Shown: positions 42,301 to 52,188, counted from the stretch's first letter. The stretch: 57,320 nt of DNA from JAGXLC01 sp046545795 (GCA_046545795.1 JBKGZD010000001.1:1-57320); one strand, 5' to 3'. Numbers and translations: made by a program. The notes: generated by a model from the letters alone, not told the origin.

Positions 42301-45300
42301 ATAATGCGGGAAATTTCAACAACAGATTTCGAAGAATCCAATGTTGAATATATTGAGTTTTGGCTGATGGATCCTTTCGTATATGATTCAACGAACACAA
42401 ATGATGGTAATCTGTATTTTAATCTGGGTGACATCTCAGAAGATATTCTGAAAGATTCCAGGAAAAGTTTTGAACATGGATTACCGCCTCCAGATGAAAT
42501 GAATGAGGTAGACACAACAATGTGGGGAAGAGTTCCTAGCTCACAATCAATGGTAACAGCATTCGACAACGACCCGGAAGTAAGGCAATATCAGGACATT
42601 GGACTTGATGGTCTGTCCAACGAAGATGAATACAGCTTTTTTGGTGAAGACCATGGTTACCTTGATTCACTACGAAATGTGCTGGATCCCGAAGTTTTTG
42701 AAGAAAAATATGGTGGAAATCCCGAAGAAAGTGATATAGCTAATGACGACTACCACTACTACAGGGGTAGTGACTATGATGCTGAACGACGAGGAATAAT
42801 CGAAAGATATAAAAATTATAATAATCCTGACGGCAACTCTCCAACTGATGAGCAATCACCAGAAAACTACCCAACCAGTGGAAAAACACAACCTGATGTT
42901 GAAGATATTAATCAGGACAACACTCTGGATGAAAACGAAAGTTATTATCAATATAAAGTCCCCCTGGACCCGGAAGAGATGGAAGTTGGGCAAAACTATA
43001 TCATTGACAAAGTTACCCGGAATGTCGATCTGGCCAACGGGGAAAAGTCAAAAGTTACCTGGTATCAATTCCGCATACCCGTGAGAGATCCAGATAAAAG
43101 GGTTGGGGCTATAAGGGACTTTAACTCTATAAAATACATGAGAATGTTTTTGCGTGGATTTCAAGACTCTGTCATCCTCCGTTTTGCAAAATTAAACCTG
43201 GTGCGAGGGGAATGGAGGCAATACACCAAAGCCCTCAATGAAGCAGGGGAAGATTTATCGGCACCTGAATATACAGAAGGTAATCTAAACATATCTGCTG
43301 TGAATATAGAAGAAAATGCAGACAAAACACCTGTCAACTATGTTTTGCCTCCTGGTATTGACAGGGTAACTGACCCAACCAATCCTCAATTAAGGCAACT
43401 AAATGAACAAGCTATTGTTTTCAAGGTAAATAATCTTGAGGATGGTGACGCTCGGGCTGCCTTCAAAAATGTAAACCTGGATGTAAGACAATACAACAAG
43501 ATTAAAATGTTCTTACATGCTGAAGCATTTGAAGAAGAGCAATTACAAGATGGTGATTTAAGGGCTTTTATAAGATTGGGAACAGATTACCGAAACAACT
43601 ACTATGAATATGAAATTCCCCTCAAAGTGACTTCTCCCGGACGATACAGTAATGATAGTGAAAGTGACCGTCATACAGTATGGCCCAATGAGATGGTTAT
43701 CGATCTGAATGCACTGCCAAAAATAAAACTACAACGAAATAATGCAATCGGCGAAAGTTCTAATATCAATTTTCAAACCATTTATAGCATAATACAAGAT
43801 GATGCAAGAATATCGGTAAGAGGAAACCCTAACCTTAGCGATGTTAGAACAATTATGTTAGGTATTAGAAATCCGCACCAAAAAAACAATAGTGATTCAG
43901 ACGACGGTCTGAGAAAATCAGGGGAAATATGGATGAATGAATTACGATTATCAGATTTTAAGGAAGAAGGTGGATGGGCTGCACGCGGAAGGGTTAGTTC
44001 TCAGTTAGCAGATTTTGCAACAGTTAATTTTTCCGGTAACCTGAGCACACCTGGATTTGGAAGCATAGAACAAAAAGTGAATGAAAGAAGCAAGGAACAA
44101 GTAGCTCAGTATGACTTATCCACAAATCTTAATCTTGGTAAATTCTTTTCAGAAAAAATGGGTGTAAAAATACCCTTCTATATAGGCTTATCTGAGAATG
44201 TCATAACCCCCGAATACAACCCGATCAATCCTGATGTAAAACTAGATGATGCACTTAATGCCCAAGACACAAAAAGAGAAAAAGATTCAATAAAAAACAT
44301 TTCCCAGGATTATTCAAGCAGGAAAAGTATAAATTTCACTAACATTAGAATAAACCCCCAGGACCAAGACAAAAATCCAATATATGGTATTTCCAATTTT
44401 TCATTCAATTATGCATATAATGAAATGTTCAACCGGAACATCAACACAAAATATAATGTCATAAGAGACCATAAAGGAGGTGTAACTTATGACTACAATA
44501 CAAGACCCAAAAACATACAACCATTCAAAGGAGCAGGGGGAATCTTAAATAGCTCACTACTTAGACTCATCAAGGACTTCAACTTTTATTATATGCCCTC
44601 CTCTTTTTCTTTCAAAACCTCTGTTGAAAGGCATTATAATGCTTTTGAAAACAGGAATATCAATAATCCACAGTTGACCTACGAACCTAGCTTCAGCAAA
44701 GATTTCCTATGGGATAGGCAATACAGACTTCAATTTGACCTTACCCGGTCTATCAAATTAAATTATTCTGCGACAAACAGAGCAAGAATTGATGAACCCA
44801 GGGGAATAGTAGATAAAAATAAAGCACCCCAGAAATATGAGCAATGGAAAGACTCAGTCTACACAAACATCAGAAATTTTGGCCGTAATACAGATTTCCA
44901 GCAAAAATGGGACTTATCATACCGGGTTCCTATTAACAAAATACCCCTGTTAGACTGGGTAAATCTTTCTACGAACTATAATGGAACTTATAACTGGCAG
45001 GCAGGAGCAAACTTTTCAGATACAAGCGACATAAATATAGGGAATACTATAAGAAACTCGAATACACTACAATTAAACAGCCAGTTTAATTTAACAAACC
45101 TGTATAATAAAGTAGGATTTCTAAATGACATTAATAAAAAGCACCAAAGCCAGGGACAATCAAGTAAAAAAATCAAAACAGTAAAATATGAAGAAGATCA
45201 GCTGACATTTAAGGAGGGTGAACCCATTGAAATCAGGCATGATCTGAATACTGAAGAAATTCAGGCAAAAGCATATCAAAGCAATGGCAGAGAAATAGCA

Positions 45301-46818
45301 GGTAAAGTTGACGTTGTTAATCAACGAAAAATTACATTTACCCCTGATCAGGATGATGACAATGCAATGATTCGAATTCAGGGTGAAATAGAAGATAAAG
45401 ACAGTCCTTTAACCATTATTGCAGAAAATTTCGCACGGGTACTTATGGGTGTAAAAAATATATCAGTATCCTGGTCAAGAACCCAAGGCTCAGAATTACC
45501 TGGCTACAAACCTGGTACTAAGTATATGGGACTTACGCAAACAAATGATGAATTTGCTCCAGGAATACCCTTTATACTGGGATGGCAAAACGAAAATTTC
45601 GCAGACCTTGCAAGAGCTAATAACTGGATTACTGACGATCCAAGACTAAGCAGTCCCTTTTTATTAACTGAAACAGAAAACCTAAACTTACGCTCAACAA
45701 TTGAACCCATTCCGGGTATTCAAATTAATTTAAGCGGATCAAGAGTTAAATCAGACAACTCAAGAGAATATTACGTATATAATGACTCCATTGGCGGTAT
45801 TGAAAATTACGGTTTCCAGCAAGAAGGTAGTTTCTCAATGAGTTTTCTTACAATAGGAACAGCATTTGACAAAATCTCCCAGGAAAACAATTATCAGTCG
45901 AAAGCATTCAATAAATTCAGGGAATACAGGACAATCATTTCAAAGCGATTAGGGGAAAAACGTCAAAAAGAATGGGAGGAAGATTATAATCCAGGTAATG
46001 AGGAATATGCCGATGGTTATGGAAAAACAAGCCAGGATGTACTGGTTCCTGCTTTTCTATCAGCATATGGTGAATACAAACCACAAAATGCTCCCCTGGG
46101 AGTGTTTCCACAAATTCCCTTCCCTAATTGGAGAGTTAACTTCAATAAATTAAACCAGATTGATTTTGTCAAAAAAATCTTAAAAAATGTAAATATCAGT
46201 CATTCATACAAATCAACATACTCGCTTGGGTCATTTCTATATAACCAGGAATTTGACGATATTGAGCAAACTTTTGCTTCCCTGAGAGACCAACAAAATA
46301 ATTATGTAGCAAAATTTGATATTAACACAATATCAATCAATGAACAATTTAATCCTCTGATTAATTTTGATCTTACATGGCAAAATAATCTGACCACTAA
46401 ATTTCAACTGTCCAAATCACGGAAAGTAACATTAAGCCTGGCAAACAACCAGATAACAGAAACCTTAAGTGAAGAATATTCTGTAAGCATGGGATACAGA
46501 TTCGAAGATTTTAATTTAATAGTTGATTTTGGTGAGCAGGAACAAACAATGGAAAATGATCTAAATATAAAGACAAATTTCACTTTCAGAGAAAATTTAA
46601 CAATATTACGCAAGTTGGACGACGACGAAGAAGATAATCAAATTACTGCAGGACAAAAGAATATTGTAATTGGCGTGTCAGCTGATTATGCACTAAGTAA
46701 CAGATTTAATGTCAAGGCATTTTTTGACAGGAATGTAAACGAACCAAAAATTTCCCGCTCATACCCAACTGCAAACACTAATTTTGGATTTAGTTTACGA
46801 TTTAGTCTTTCTGAATAA
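39367..46818 (+). CDS. sprA: SprA, type IX secretion / gliding motility outer-membrane translocon
   Basis: SprA (Sov in Porphyromonas) forms the giant beta-barrel channel of the type IX secretion system. The 2483-residue length fits the roughly 2400-2500 of the family. Start: TTG, preceded two codons earlier by an in-frame TAA. The resulting N-terminus contains a signal peptide (TIIFVTLWALAIQAEA), while the first in-frame ATG lies more than 100 codons downstream, so the TTG is well supported. Family blocks include LIPQLELGGEAFNRLFGS, NIVPQGAAELIFGVN, KIKLGINYDTEATFDFENQ, and EGNAYIDDFEGSE with AWVFASTPQGQ. The C-terminus ends NFGFSLRFSLSE, a typical outer-membrane barrel end. No other T9SS gene is in the window. 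Confidence 0.97.
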   Translation: MDLENYKITKTIIFVTLWALAIQAEAHNSFFQTNSLQESFPENDTIRLPYNFEDVEAFPFFQTKKKSPLFLDYPDNIESSSEYDTEKDEYILKQQIGEFDYRPPAHIDREQYWDYQFEQMVRDYWRQKASGGETSEEDEGLIPQLELGGEAFNRLFGSNTINIVPQGAAELIFGVNINRVDDPKLSEKLRKTTTFDFEERIQMNVSGTIGDKIKLGINYDTEATFDFENQTNLEYSGDEDEIIQEIEAGNVSLPLPGSLITGSQSLFGLKTKLKFGNLDVSTVFSQQEGQSQVIQLKGGAKTQDFEIKADEYDENRHFFLSHKFKENYDKALRNLPLVSSDIEITDVEVWVTNKKSNFENSRNIIAFMDLGEEKQENVLASDAIINNFSGSYPHNNANNLYEQLTSTSFEGIRNISETNKILEQWQQYDFQPGKDFVKLENARKLNENEYTINRKLGYISLKSALRKDEVLAVAYEYNTKGSQKKVGELSQDGVSSPEALIVKMIKGTSFTPKYPNWELMMKNIYSIDGYEINKEGFKMDILYQDDRTGNTINYIPEGKSSETLLLQVMNLDNTNSQLDANPDGMFDFIPGVTILPEDGKIIFPVREPFGSHLKKQFENEAIAEKYIFEELYDSTLTIARQTTEKNKFILQGEYESSSSSEISLNATNIPEGSVVVTAGGRKLTENEDYTVDYNLGRVKILDESLIQSSTPIQISLENQESHSMQKKTMTGTHLNYNVSEDFKIGATVLNLTERPLTKKVNISEEPISNTIWGLNTSYRTETPFLTKLIDKLPFLDTKEESSISFEGEFAHLIPGHSKAIEKEGNAYIDDFEGSETSIDLKNPSAWVFASTPQGQNEIFPEGSKNNDWAYNYNRAKLAWYHIDPLFLRENSPNMPQYIKSNPDLRSSHFVREIFEEELFPNRDNPADIPASIQVLNLAYFPDEKGPYNFEHSSTGEIGISSGINPDESLKKPESRWGGIMREISTTDFEESNVEYIEFWLMDPFVYDSTNTNDGNLYFNLGDISEDILKDSRKSFEHGLPPPDEMNEVDTTMWGRVPSSQSMVTAFDNDPEVRQYQDIGLDGLSNEDEYSFFGEDHGYLDSLRNVLDPEVFEEKYGGNPEESDIANDDYHYYRGSDYDAERRGIIERYKNYNNPDGNSPTDEQSPENYPTSGKTQPDVEDINQDNTLDENESYYQYKVPLDPEEMEVGQNYIIDKVTRNVDLANGEKSKVTWYQFRIPVRDPDKRVGAIRDFNSIKYMRMFLRGFQDSVILRFAKLNLVRGEWRQYTKALNEAGEDLSAPEYTEGNLNISAVNIEENADKTPVNYVLPPGIDRVTDPTNPQLRQLNEQAIVFKVNNLEDGDARAAFKNVNLDVRQYNKIKMFLHAEAFEEEQLQDGDLRAFIRLGTDYRNNYYEYEIPLKVTSPGRYSNDSESDRHTVWPNEMVIDLNALPKIKLQRNNAIGESSNINFQTIYSIIQDDARISVRGNPNLSDVRTIMLGIRNPHQKNNSDSDDGLRKSGEIWMNELRLSDFKEEGGWAARGRVSSQLADFATVNFSGNLSTPGFGSIEQKVNERSKEQVAQYDLSTNLNLGKFFSEKMGVKIPFYIGLSENVITPEYNPINPDVKLDDALNAQDTKREKDSIKNISQDYSSRKSINFTNIRINPQDQDKNPIYGISNFSFNYAYNEMFNRNINTKYNVIRDHKGGVTYDYNTRPKNIQPFKGAGGILNSSLLRLIKDFNFYYMPSSFSFKTSVERHYNAFENRNINNPQLTYEPSFSKDFLWDRQYRLQFDLTRSIKLNYSATNRARIDEPRGIVDKNKAPQKYEQWKDSVYTNIRNFGRNTDFQQKWDLSYRVPINKIPLLDWVNLSTNYNGTYNWQAGANFSDTSDINIGNTIRNSNTLQLNSQFNLTNLYNKVGFLNDINKKHQSQGQSSKKIKTVKYEEDQLTFKEGEPIEIRHDLNTEEIQAKAYQSNGREIAGKVDVVNQRKITFTPDQDDDNAMIRIQGEIEDKDSPLTIIAENFARVLMGVKNISVSWSRTQGSELPGYKPGTKYMGLTQTNDEFAPGIPFILGWQNENFADLARANNWITDDPRLSSPFLLTETENLNLRSTIEPIPGIQINLSGSRVKSDNSREYYVYNDSIGGIENYGFQQEGSFSMSFLTIGTAFDKISQENNYQSKAFNKFREYRTIISKRLGEKRQKEWEEDYNPGNEEYADGYGKTSQDVLVPAFLSAYGEYKPQNAPLGVFPQIPFPNWRVNFNKLNQIDFVKKILKNVNISHSYKSTYSLGSFLYNQEFDDIEQTFASLRDQQNNYVAKFDINTISINEQFNPLINFDLTWQNNLTTKFQLSKSRKVTLSLANNQITETLSEEYSVSMGYRFEDFNLIVDFGEQEQTMENDLNIKTNFTFRENLTILRKLDDDEEDNQITAGQKNIVIGVSADYALSNRFNVKAFFDRNVNEPKISRSYPTANTNFGFSLRFSLSE

Positions 46819-46819
46819 T

Positions 46820-46849
46820 TTTGTTTAAAGAAAAAATTATGTATTTTTG
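46820..46849 (+). promoter_or_regulatory. Promoter of gcvH
   Basis: TTTG (46820-46823), 18 bases, then TATTTTTG (46842-46849), an exact TAnnTTTG. It starts just after the sprA stop, giving a leader of about 27 bases. Confidence 0.55.
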
Positions 46850-46882
46850 GACTATTATTGTTTATCATAAAAAAAATTAGCT

Positions 46883-47263
46883 ATGAACATTCCCGAAAAT
46901 CTAAAGTATACCAAAGATCACGAATGGGTCAAAGTCGAAGGAGATGAAGTTCTTATCGGTATTACTGACTATGCTCAGAATGAGTTAGGTGATATTGTTT
47001 TTATTGAAATTGAAACAGAAGGAGAAACTTTAGAAAAAGAAGAAGTATTTGGAACAGTTGAAGCAGTTAAGACAGTTTCTGACATTTACATGCCTGTATC
47101 AGGAGAAGTTACTGAAGTGAACCCAAAGCTTGAGGATTCTCCGGAAATTGTTAACAAAGACCCTTACGGCGAAGGCTGGTTAATCAAAGTAAAAATCAAC
47201 AATCAATCTGAATTGGATGATTTACTTAGCGCTGACAAGTACAAAGAACTAATTGAATCTTAG
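46883..47263 (+). CDS. gcvH: Glycine cleavage system H protein
   Basis: The H protein carries the aminomethyl group on a lipoyl-lysine between the P, T and L proteins of glycine cleavage. The 126-residue protein has LKYTKDHEWVKVEGDEVLIG at the start and the lipoylation site GTVEAVKTVSD with Lys63. The downstream glycine-rich SPEIVNKDPYGEGWL is also conserved. It has its own promoter candidate and a strong terminator. The other gcv genes are elsewhere. Confidence 0.97.
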   Translation: MNIPENLKYTKDHEWVKVEGDEVLIGITDYAQNELGDIVFIEIETEGETLEKEEVFGTVEAVKTVSDIYMPVSGEVTEVNPKLEDSPEIVNKDPYGEGWLIKVKINNQSELDDLLSADKYKELIES

Positions 47264-47281
47264 GTAAAAGTTTTATTCAAG

Positions 47282-47317
47282 AAAAAAGGTGCTGCACAAA
47301 ACAGCACCTTTTTTTTT
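47282..47317. terminator. Bidirectional terminator between gcvH and infB
   Basis: GGTGCTG and CAGCACC pair around a CACAAAA loop, flanked by six A on the left and nine T on the right. It ends gcvH on the plus strand and infB on the minus strand. Confidence 0.9.
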
Positions 47318-47344
47318 ACCCAATATTCAGGTTTTATTTGGCTT

Positions 47345-50300
47345 TTATTTTGTTTCTAAAGTCTTCTTTACTTCAACTTCTTTGTAACCTTCAATCATGT
47401 CACCCACTTTAACATCGTTAAAGTTTTTCACATTCAATCCGCACTCGTATCCTTCCCTTACCTCTTTGACATCATCTTTAAAACGTTTTAATGACTCAAG
47501 TTCTCCTGTATAGATTACAATACCATCCCTTATCACTCTAACTTTTGAGTTTCTCTCGAGCTTACCCTCTCTAACAATACATCCGGCAACAGTACCTACC
47601 TTCTTAATTTTAAAGGTATTTTTCACCTCTGCTGCTCCAGTAATTTCTTCTTTAATCTCAGGTGAGAGCATACCCTCCATCGCATCTTTCAAATCATTAA
47701 TAGCATCGTAAATAACAGAATATAATCGTATATCGATTTGCTCCTTACCGGCTAATTTTCTAGCTGCGGAAGAAGGTCTTACCTGAAACCCAATCACAAC
47801 AGCATTCGAAGCCGCGGCAAGAAGGATATCTGATTCTGTGATCTGACCTACCCCTTTATGAATGATATTTACCTGAATTTCTTCAGTACTTAATTTGGAA
47901 AATGCATCTGCCAATGCTTCAATAGAACCATCCACATCACCTTTCACTACAAGGTTTACCTCTTTAAAGTTACCAATAGCAATTCTTCTTCCAATCTCAT
48001 CAAGAGTAATATGTTTTTGTGTTCTCATTGACTGTTCACGTTCAAGCTGAGAGCGTTTATTAGCTATGTCTTTAGCCTCTTTCTCTGAATCCATAACATT
48101 AAACTTATCACCTGCCTGCGGTGCACCATGCAAACCTAAGAGCTGTACAGGCTGAGATGGGCCTGCTCTACCAATTTCTTTGCCTCTTTCATTATACATA
48201 GCCTTAACACGTCCCATATGACTACCAGCCAGTATAACATCACCGACTTTCATACTTCCTGCCTGAACAAGCACATTACAGATGTAACCTCTACCATGAT
48301 CTAACCATGATTCAACCACAGTTCCTACGGCTTTTTTATTCGGGTTTGCCTTTAATTCTAGTATTTCTGACTCAAGTAAAACTTTCTCTAGGAGCTCTTC
48401 AATATTTTCACCCCCTTTTGCTGAAATATCTTGTGATTGATACTTTCCACCCCAATCTTCAACAAGATAATTCATATTTGCAAGTTCTTCTTTGATCCGC
48501 TCAGGATTTGCACCCGGTTTATCAATCTTGTTAATAGCAAAAATGATTGGTACTCCTGCAGCCGAAGCATGGTTAATCGCCTCGACAGTTTGGGGCATTA
48601 TGTTATCATCAGCAGCTATCACAATAATAGACACATCAGTAAGCTGAGCTCCCCTTGCTCTCATAGCTGTAAATGCTTCATGACCCGGTGTATCAAGGAA
48701 TGTTATCCTTTTGCCGTTATCCAGTGTAACTCGATAGGCGCCAATGTGCTGTGTAATTCCTCCTGCTTCACCAGCAATCACATTGGCTTTTCTTATATAG
48801 TCAAGCAATGAGGTTTTCCCGTGATCAACGTGTCCCATAACTGTAACTATAGGATCGCGTGGTTCTAAATCTTCTTCTGAATCTTCTTCCTCCTCAATGG
48901 TTTCCTGTACATCAACGCTTACAAACTCTACTTTATAATTGTATTCATCAGCCACAAGAGCCATTGTTTCGGCATCAAGACGTTGGTTAATAGATACCAA
49001 CAAACCTAAATTCATACAGGTTTGAATTACATCCGTAACAGAAACATTCATCATCGCTGCAAGTTCTTTCACGGAGACAAATTCGGTTACTTTCAGAACA
49101 TTTTGTTCTTCTTCATGTTTCTTCTCTTCTTCTTTTTGCTTCTGGCTAATGGCCTGTCGTTTTTCCCGCCTGTATTTTGCAGCTTTTGATTTGCCTTTAC
49201 TTTCCAACCTGGAAAGTGTTTCTTTTATTTGCTTTTGAACATCCTCTTCATTTATCTCATTTCGAACAGGTTTTTTCTTCTTCTTTTTCTTTGAAGGAGC
49301 AGCTTTATCCTTTTCTTTAGATCCTTGTTGCTGCTTTTTATTCGAGAATTTCACCTTCTCTTTGTCCTTATGTATGCGCTTACGTTTCTTTTTGCGCGGA
49401 CTTCCTTTCTCATCCTTTTCAGCTTCTGCATCTTCTCCTTTTCCTTTAGCTGGTTCCTTTGGCTTACTGGTTTTTTTATTTTTGTCTTCTTCTTTCTTTT
49501 TCCTTTCCTCTTCTCTCTCCGCTCTGCTTTTTCTATCAGGACGGGTTTTTTGATTTAAGGAATCCAGATCAATTTTACCTACAACCTTAATTGTCTCTTC
49601 CTGGTTTTTCTCAGCCTCAATTATTGCTCCTTTGGGTAGCTCCTCTGTTTCTTCTTCAATTTTTTTCTCATCAGTATAAGTTGGTTCTTCCTCTACATCT
49701 TTTGATTCTTCTCCCTGAGCAACAACTTCGTCATTCTCGCTTTTTGCTTCCTCATCGTGGGATATTTTTTCTTCCTTCTCCGTACTCGCCTTACTGACTT
49801 CTTTTTCCTCAGATTCCTTAGCTTTTTCCTCCTCTTTTTCTTCGGTTTTCTTCTTATCGGTTTCTTTCTTGTTTAAAGCATCCAAATCTATCTTACCCAC
49901 AACTTTAGGTTCTTTCTCGGGCTTTTGTTCTTTTTCAGTTGTTTGCTCTTTTTCTTCCTCTTTTGCAGATTTAGTTTGTTTCTTACTCTCTTCCTGTTTT
50001 TGTTTATCTATCTTATGTTCCTTTTCTTCCTCCTCTGCTTCATCTTTTTTTTCTGATTCAGCAGCTACTTGACCACTCACATCTTTGATAATAATTTCAT
50101 CCTCAGAGGAATCTTCTTCCCCTTCACTTTCACCTTCCTCTTCCTCAACATCGCTGATAGATACAGTACTTTCTTCACTATAATGACCTAAACTAATCTT
50201 TTCAGATTCCTTTTTAACATCAATATCTGAACTATATTCTTTTACAAGTAAATCATATTGCTCGGGTGTAACTTTGGCATTAGGGTTGGGACTAACATCA

Positions 50301-50398
50301 TACCCCTTCTTCTTGAGAAAATCCACAATCGTGGATATCCCCACATTAAACTCTCTCGCTAATTTACTCAGTCTTGTAACTTTTTTATCTTTTGCCAT
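47345..50398 (-). CDS. infB: Translation initiation factor IF-2
   Basis: IF-2 is the GTPase that brings fMet-tRNA to the 30S subunit and promotes subunit joining. I chose the ATG giving MAKDKKVTRLSKLAREFNVG (1017 residues); an ATG five codons upstream is not IF-2-like. After the N-terminal IF2-N helix comes a region of roughly 370 residues made almost wholly of Glu, Lys, Ser and Asp. A second IF2-N segment (VKELAAMMNVSVTDVI) and the G domain (GHVDHGKTS near 525, DTPGHEAF, NKID) follow, then domains II-IV. It is the last gene of rimP-nusA-infB. Confidence 0.97.
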   Translation of the reverse strand: MAKDKKVTRLSKLAREFNVGISTIVDFLKKKGYDVSPNPNAKVTPEQYDLLVKEYSSDIDVKKESEKISLGHYSEESTVSISDVEEEEGESEGEEDSSEDEIIIKDVSGQVAAESEKKDEAEEEEKEHKIDKQKQEESKKQTKSAKEEEKEQTTEKEQKPEKEPKVVGKIDLDALNKKETDKKKTEEKEEEKAKESEEKEVSKASTEKEEKISHDEEAKSENDEVVAQGEESKDVEEEPTYTDEKKIEEETEELPKGAIIEAEKNQEETIKVVGKIDLDSLNQKTRPDRKSRAEREEERKKKEEDKNKKTSKPKEPAKGKGEDAEAEKDEKGSPRKKKRKRIHKDKEKVKFSNKKQQQGSKEKDKAAPSKKKKKKKPVRNEINEEDVQKQIKETLSRLESKGKSKAAKYRREKRQAISQKQKEEEKKHEEEQNVLKVTEFVSVKELAAMMNVSVTDVIQTCMNLGLLVSINQRLDAETMALVADEYNYKVEFVSVDVQETIEEEEDSEEDLEPRDPIVTVMGHVDHGKTSLLDYIRKANVIAGEAGGITQHIGAYRVTLDNGKRITFLDTPGHEAFTAMRARGAQLTDVSIIVIAADDNIMPQTVEAINHASAAGVPIIFAINKIDKPGANPERIKEELANMNYLVEDWGGKYQSQDISAKGGENIEELLEKVLLESEILELKANPNKKAVGTVVESWLDHGRGYICNVLVQAGSMKVGDVILAGSHMGRVKAMYNERGKEIGRAGPSQPVQLLGLHGAPQAGDKFNVMDSEKEAKDIANKRSQLEREQSMRTQKHITLDEIGRRIAIGNFKEVNLVVKGDVDGSIEALADAFSKLSTEEIQVNIIHKGVGQITESDILLAAASNAVVIGFQVRPSSAARKLAGKEQIDIRLYSVIYDAINDLKDAMEGMLSPEIKEEITGAAEVKNTFKIKKVGTVAGCIVREGKLERNSKVRVIRDGIVIYTGELESLKRFKDDVKEVREGYECGLNVKNFNDVKVGDMIEGYKEVEVKKTLETK

Positions 50399-50456
50399 AT
50401 AATAACCCCACAAATTTATCTTTAATAATTCGCTAAATTATAATTTATCTGTTAAT

Positions 50457-51692
50457 TTATTCAAATTCTGATTTAAAAATTTCGAGTATATCATCAATGG
50501 TTTCCTCTTCCAAATCAGTTCGTCTTTCTAATTCAGCTTTGCTTAACTCCAATACGCTTTTTGCTGTATCTAGCCCCACAGATTTGAGAATATCAATTAT
50601 CCATTGATCGATTTCATCAGAGAACTCATCAATACTAACATCTTCTTCATCTTCAACAGCTTCTCTGTATACATCAATTTCATAACCTGTTAGCTGGCTG
50701 GCTAATTTTATATTTAAGCCACCTTTACCAATGGCAAGTGAAACTTCCTCAGGATCCAGAAATACTTCAGCCTTTTTCTCTTCTTCATTAAATTTAATAG
50801 AATTAATTTTTGCAGGACTCAGGGCCCTCTGGATATATAACTGAAGGTTATTGGTATAATTAATTACATCAATGTTTTCATTTCGCAATTCCCTAACAAT
50901 ACCATGAATTCTTGAACCTTTCATACCTACACATGAACCTACGGGGTCTATTCTGTCATCATAAGACTCAACAGCAACCTTAGCTTTTTCTCCCGGAGCT
51001 CTAACAATCTTTTTTATTGTAATTAAGCCATCATAGATTTCAGGAACTTCAAACTCAAACAATCGCTCCAGAAAAACCGGTGATGTCCGGGAAATAATAA
51101 CAAGCGGAGTATTGTTTTTCATTTCCACCCTCACTACTACAGCCCTTATCAAATCACCTTTTCTAAAGTGATCAGAAGGAATTTGCTCTTCTCTTGGTAA
51201 AATCAACTCATTACCTTCATCATCCAGCACGAGTATTTCTCTTTTCCACACTTGGTATACCTCTCCACTAACAATCTGACCAATTCGTTTTTTATATTTA
51301 TTAAAGATAAGGTTTCGTTCCAGTTCCAGAATCTTCGATGTCAAATGTTGCCTCAAAGAAAGGATTGAACGTCGCCCGAAGTGCTCTATCTTCACCTCAT
51401 CCGTCACTTCTTCTCCTACCTCATAATCCTCATCTATTTTCTTTGCTTCTGAGATTGCAATCTGAAGATTTTCATCTTCTACTTCACCGTCTTCAACAAC
51501 CTCTCGATTCCTCCATATTTCAAAATCGCCTTTATCTATATTGATGATAATATCAAAATTCTCATCAGTACCATATTTTTTGACAAGAGCTTTTCTGAAA
51601 ACCTCCTCCAGCACATTCATCATCGTTGCCCTGTCTATATTTTTCAGTTCTTTGAACTCCTTAAAAGTATCAAACATATTCAGATTATCCAT
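50457..51692 (-). CDS. nusA: Transcription termination/antitermination factor NusA
   Basis: NusA binds RNA polymerase and nascent RNA and modulates pausing, termination and antitermination. The 411-residue protein has the N-terminal polymerase-binding domain (ATMMNVLEEVFRKALVKKYG) and an S1 domain (about 135-200). KH domains carry DPVGSCVGMKGSRIHGIVREL and VSLAIGKGGLNIKLASQLTG. A single short C-terminal helix-hairpin-helix-like segment (ILKSVGLDTAKSVLELS) replaces the two acidic repeats of the E. coli protein. It lies between rimP and infB, and a terminator hairpin stands in the operon leader. Confidence 0.97.
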   Translation of the reverse strand: MDNLNMFDTFKEFKELKNIDRATMMNVLEEVFRKALVKKYGTDENFDIIINIDKGDFEIWRNREVVEDGEVEDENLQIAISEAKKIDEDYEVGEEVTDEVKIEHFGRRSILSLRQHLTSKILELERNLIFNKYKKRIGQIVSGEVYQVWKREILVLDDEGNELILPREEQIPSDHFRKGDLIRAVVVRVEMKNNTPLVIISRTSPVFLERLFEFEVPEIYDGLITIKKIVRAPGEKAKVAVESYDDRIDPVGSCVGMKGSRIHGIVRELRNENIDVINYTNNLQLYIQRALSPAKINSIKFNEEEKKAEVFLDPEEVSLAIGKGGLNIKLASQLTGYEIDVYREAVEDEEDVSIDEFSDEIDQWIIDILKSVGLDTAKSVLELSKAELERRTDLEEETIDDILEIFKSEFE

Positions 51693-51706
51693 TTCTCACA
51701 AGTGTT

Positions 51707-52165
51707 TTAGAATGTAATTACTAGTTTTGTTTTTTTTATTTCTTTAGTATTAATTCGTTTTTCTGTTATAATTGTTTTTCTTTTCTTGCCTTTTTCTTTT
51801 ATTGTCTCTTTCTGTTCAATTTGTAGTTCTCCAGGCGAATATTTTTTTAAAACACCTTTAACTTTATCCCCATCTATTAATAAAACTTCCACTTCCTTCC
51901 CAATATTTTTTTCATATTGCTCTTTAACCTTAAAAGGTGCTGTCAAGCCGGGAGAAGTAACTTCTACTGTATAATCATCTAAAGCCCCTGCAAATTTATT
52001 TTTCAACTGTCGGGTAATGGCAACACAATCGTCAATTCTGAAATTCTCATATCCATCAACAACAACTTTTATCTTGTCATTTTTGATAGAGACTTCTACA
52101 ACAAAATACTGATTCTTATCAAGTATTTCCTCCAGCACTTCTTCTATTCTATTAACATCAACCAT
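51707..52165 (-). CDS. rimP: Ribosome maturation factor RimP
   Basis: RimP assists 30S maturation. The 152-residue protein has the family pattern: YFVVEVSIKNDKIKVVVDGYENFRIDDCVAITRQL in the N-terminal domain (abridged key block), YTVEVTSPGLTAPF at the junction, and an SH3-like C-terminal domain. It is the first gene of rimP-nusA-infB, starting about 65 bases after a predicted promoter. Confidence 0.95.
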   Translation of the reverse strand: MVDVNRIEEVLEEILDKNQYFVVEVSIKNDKIKVVVDGYENFRIDDCVAITRQLKNKFAGALDDYTVEVTSPGLTAPFKVKEQYEKNIGKEVEVLLIDGDKVKGVLKKYSPGELQIEQKETIKEKGKKRKTIITEKRINTKEIKKTKLVITF

Positions 52166-52188
52166 TCTATTGCTTATTGCAGGATACG

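Noticed and set aside
49325..50072. Several plus-strand open frames opposite the infB N-terminal region
   Set aside because: The Phe/Leu/Ser-rich products mirror the Glu/Lys-rich IF-2 linker; none has a plausible start context.
47660..50398. The Glu/Lys-rich region of IF-2 as a possible insertion or foreign segment
   Set aside because: Long charged linkers before the G domain are usual in bacterial IF-2, and the flanking IF2-N segments are intact.
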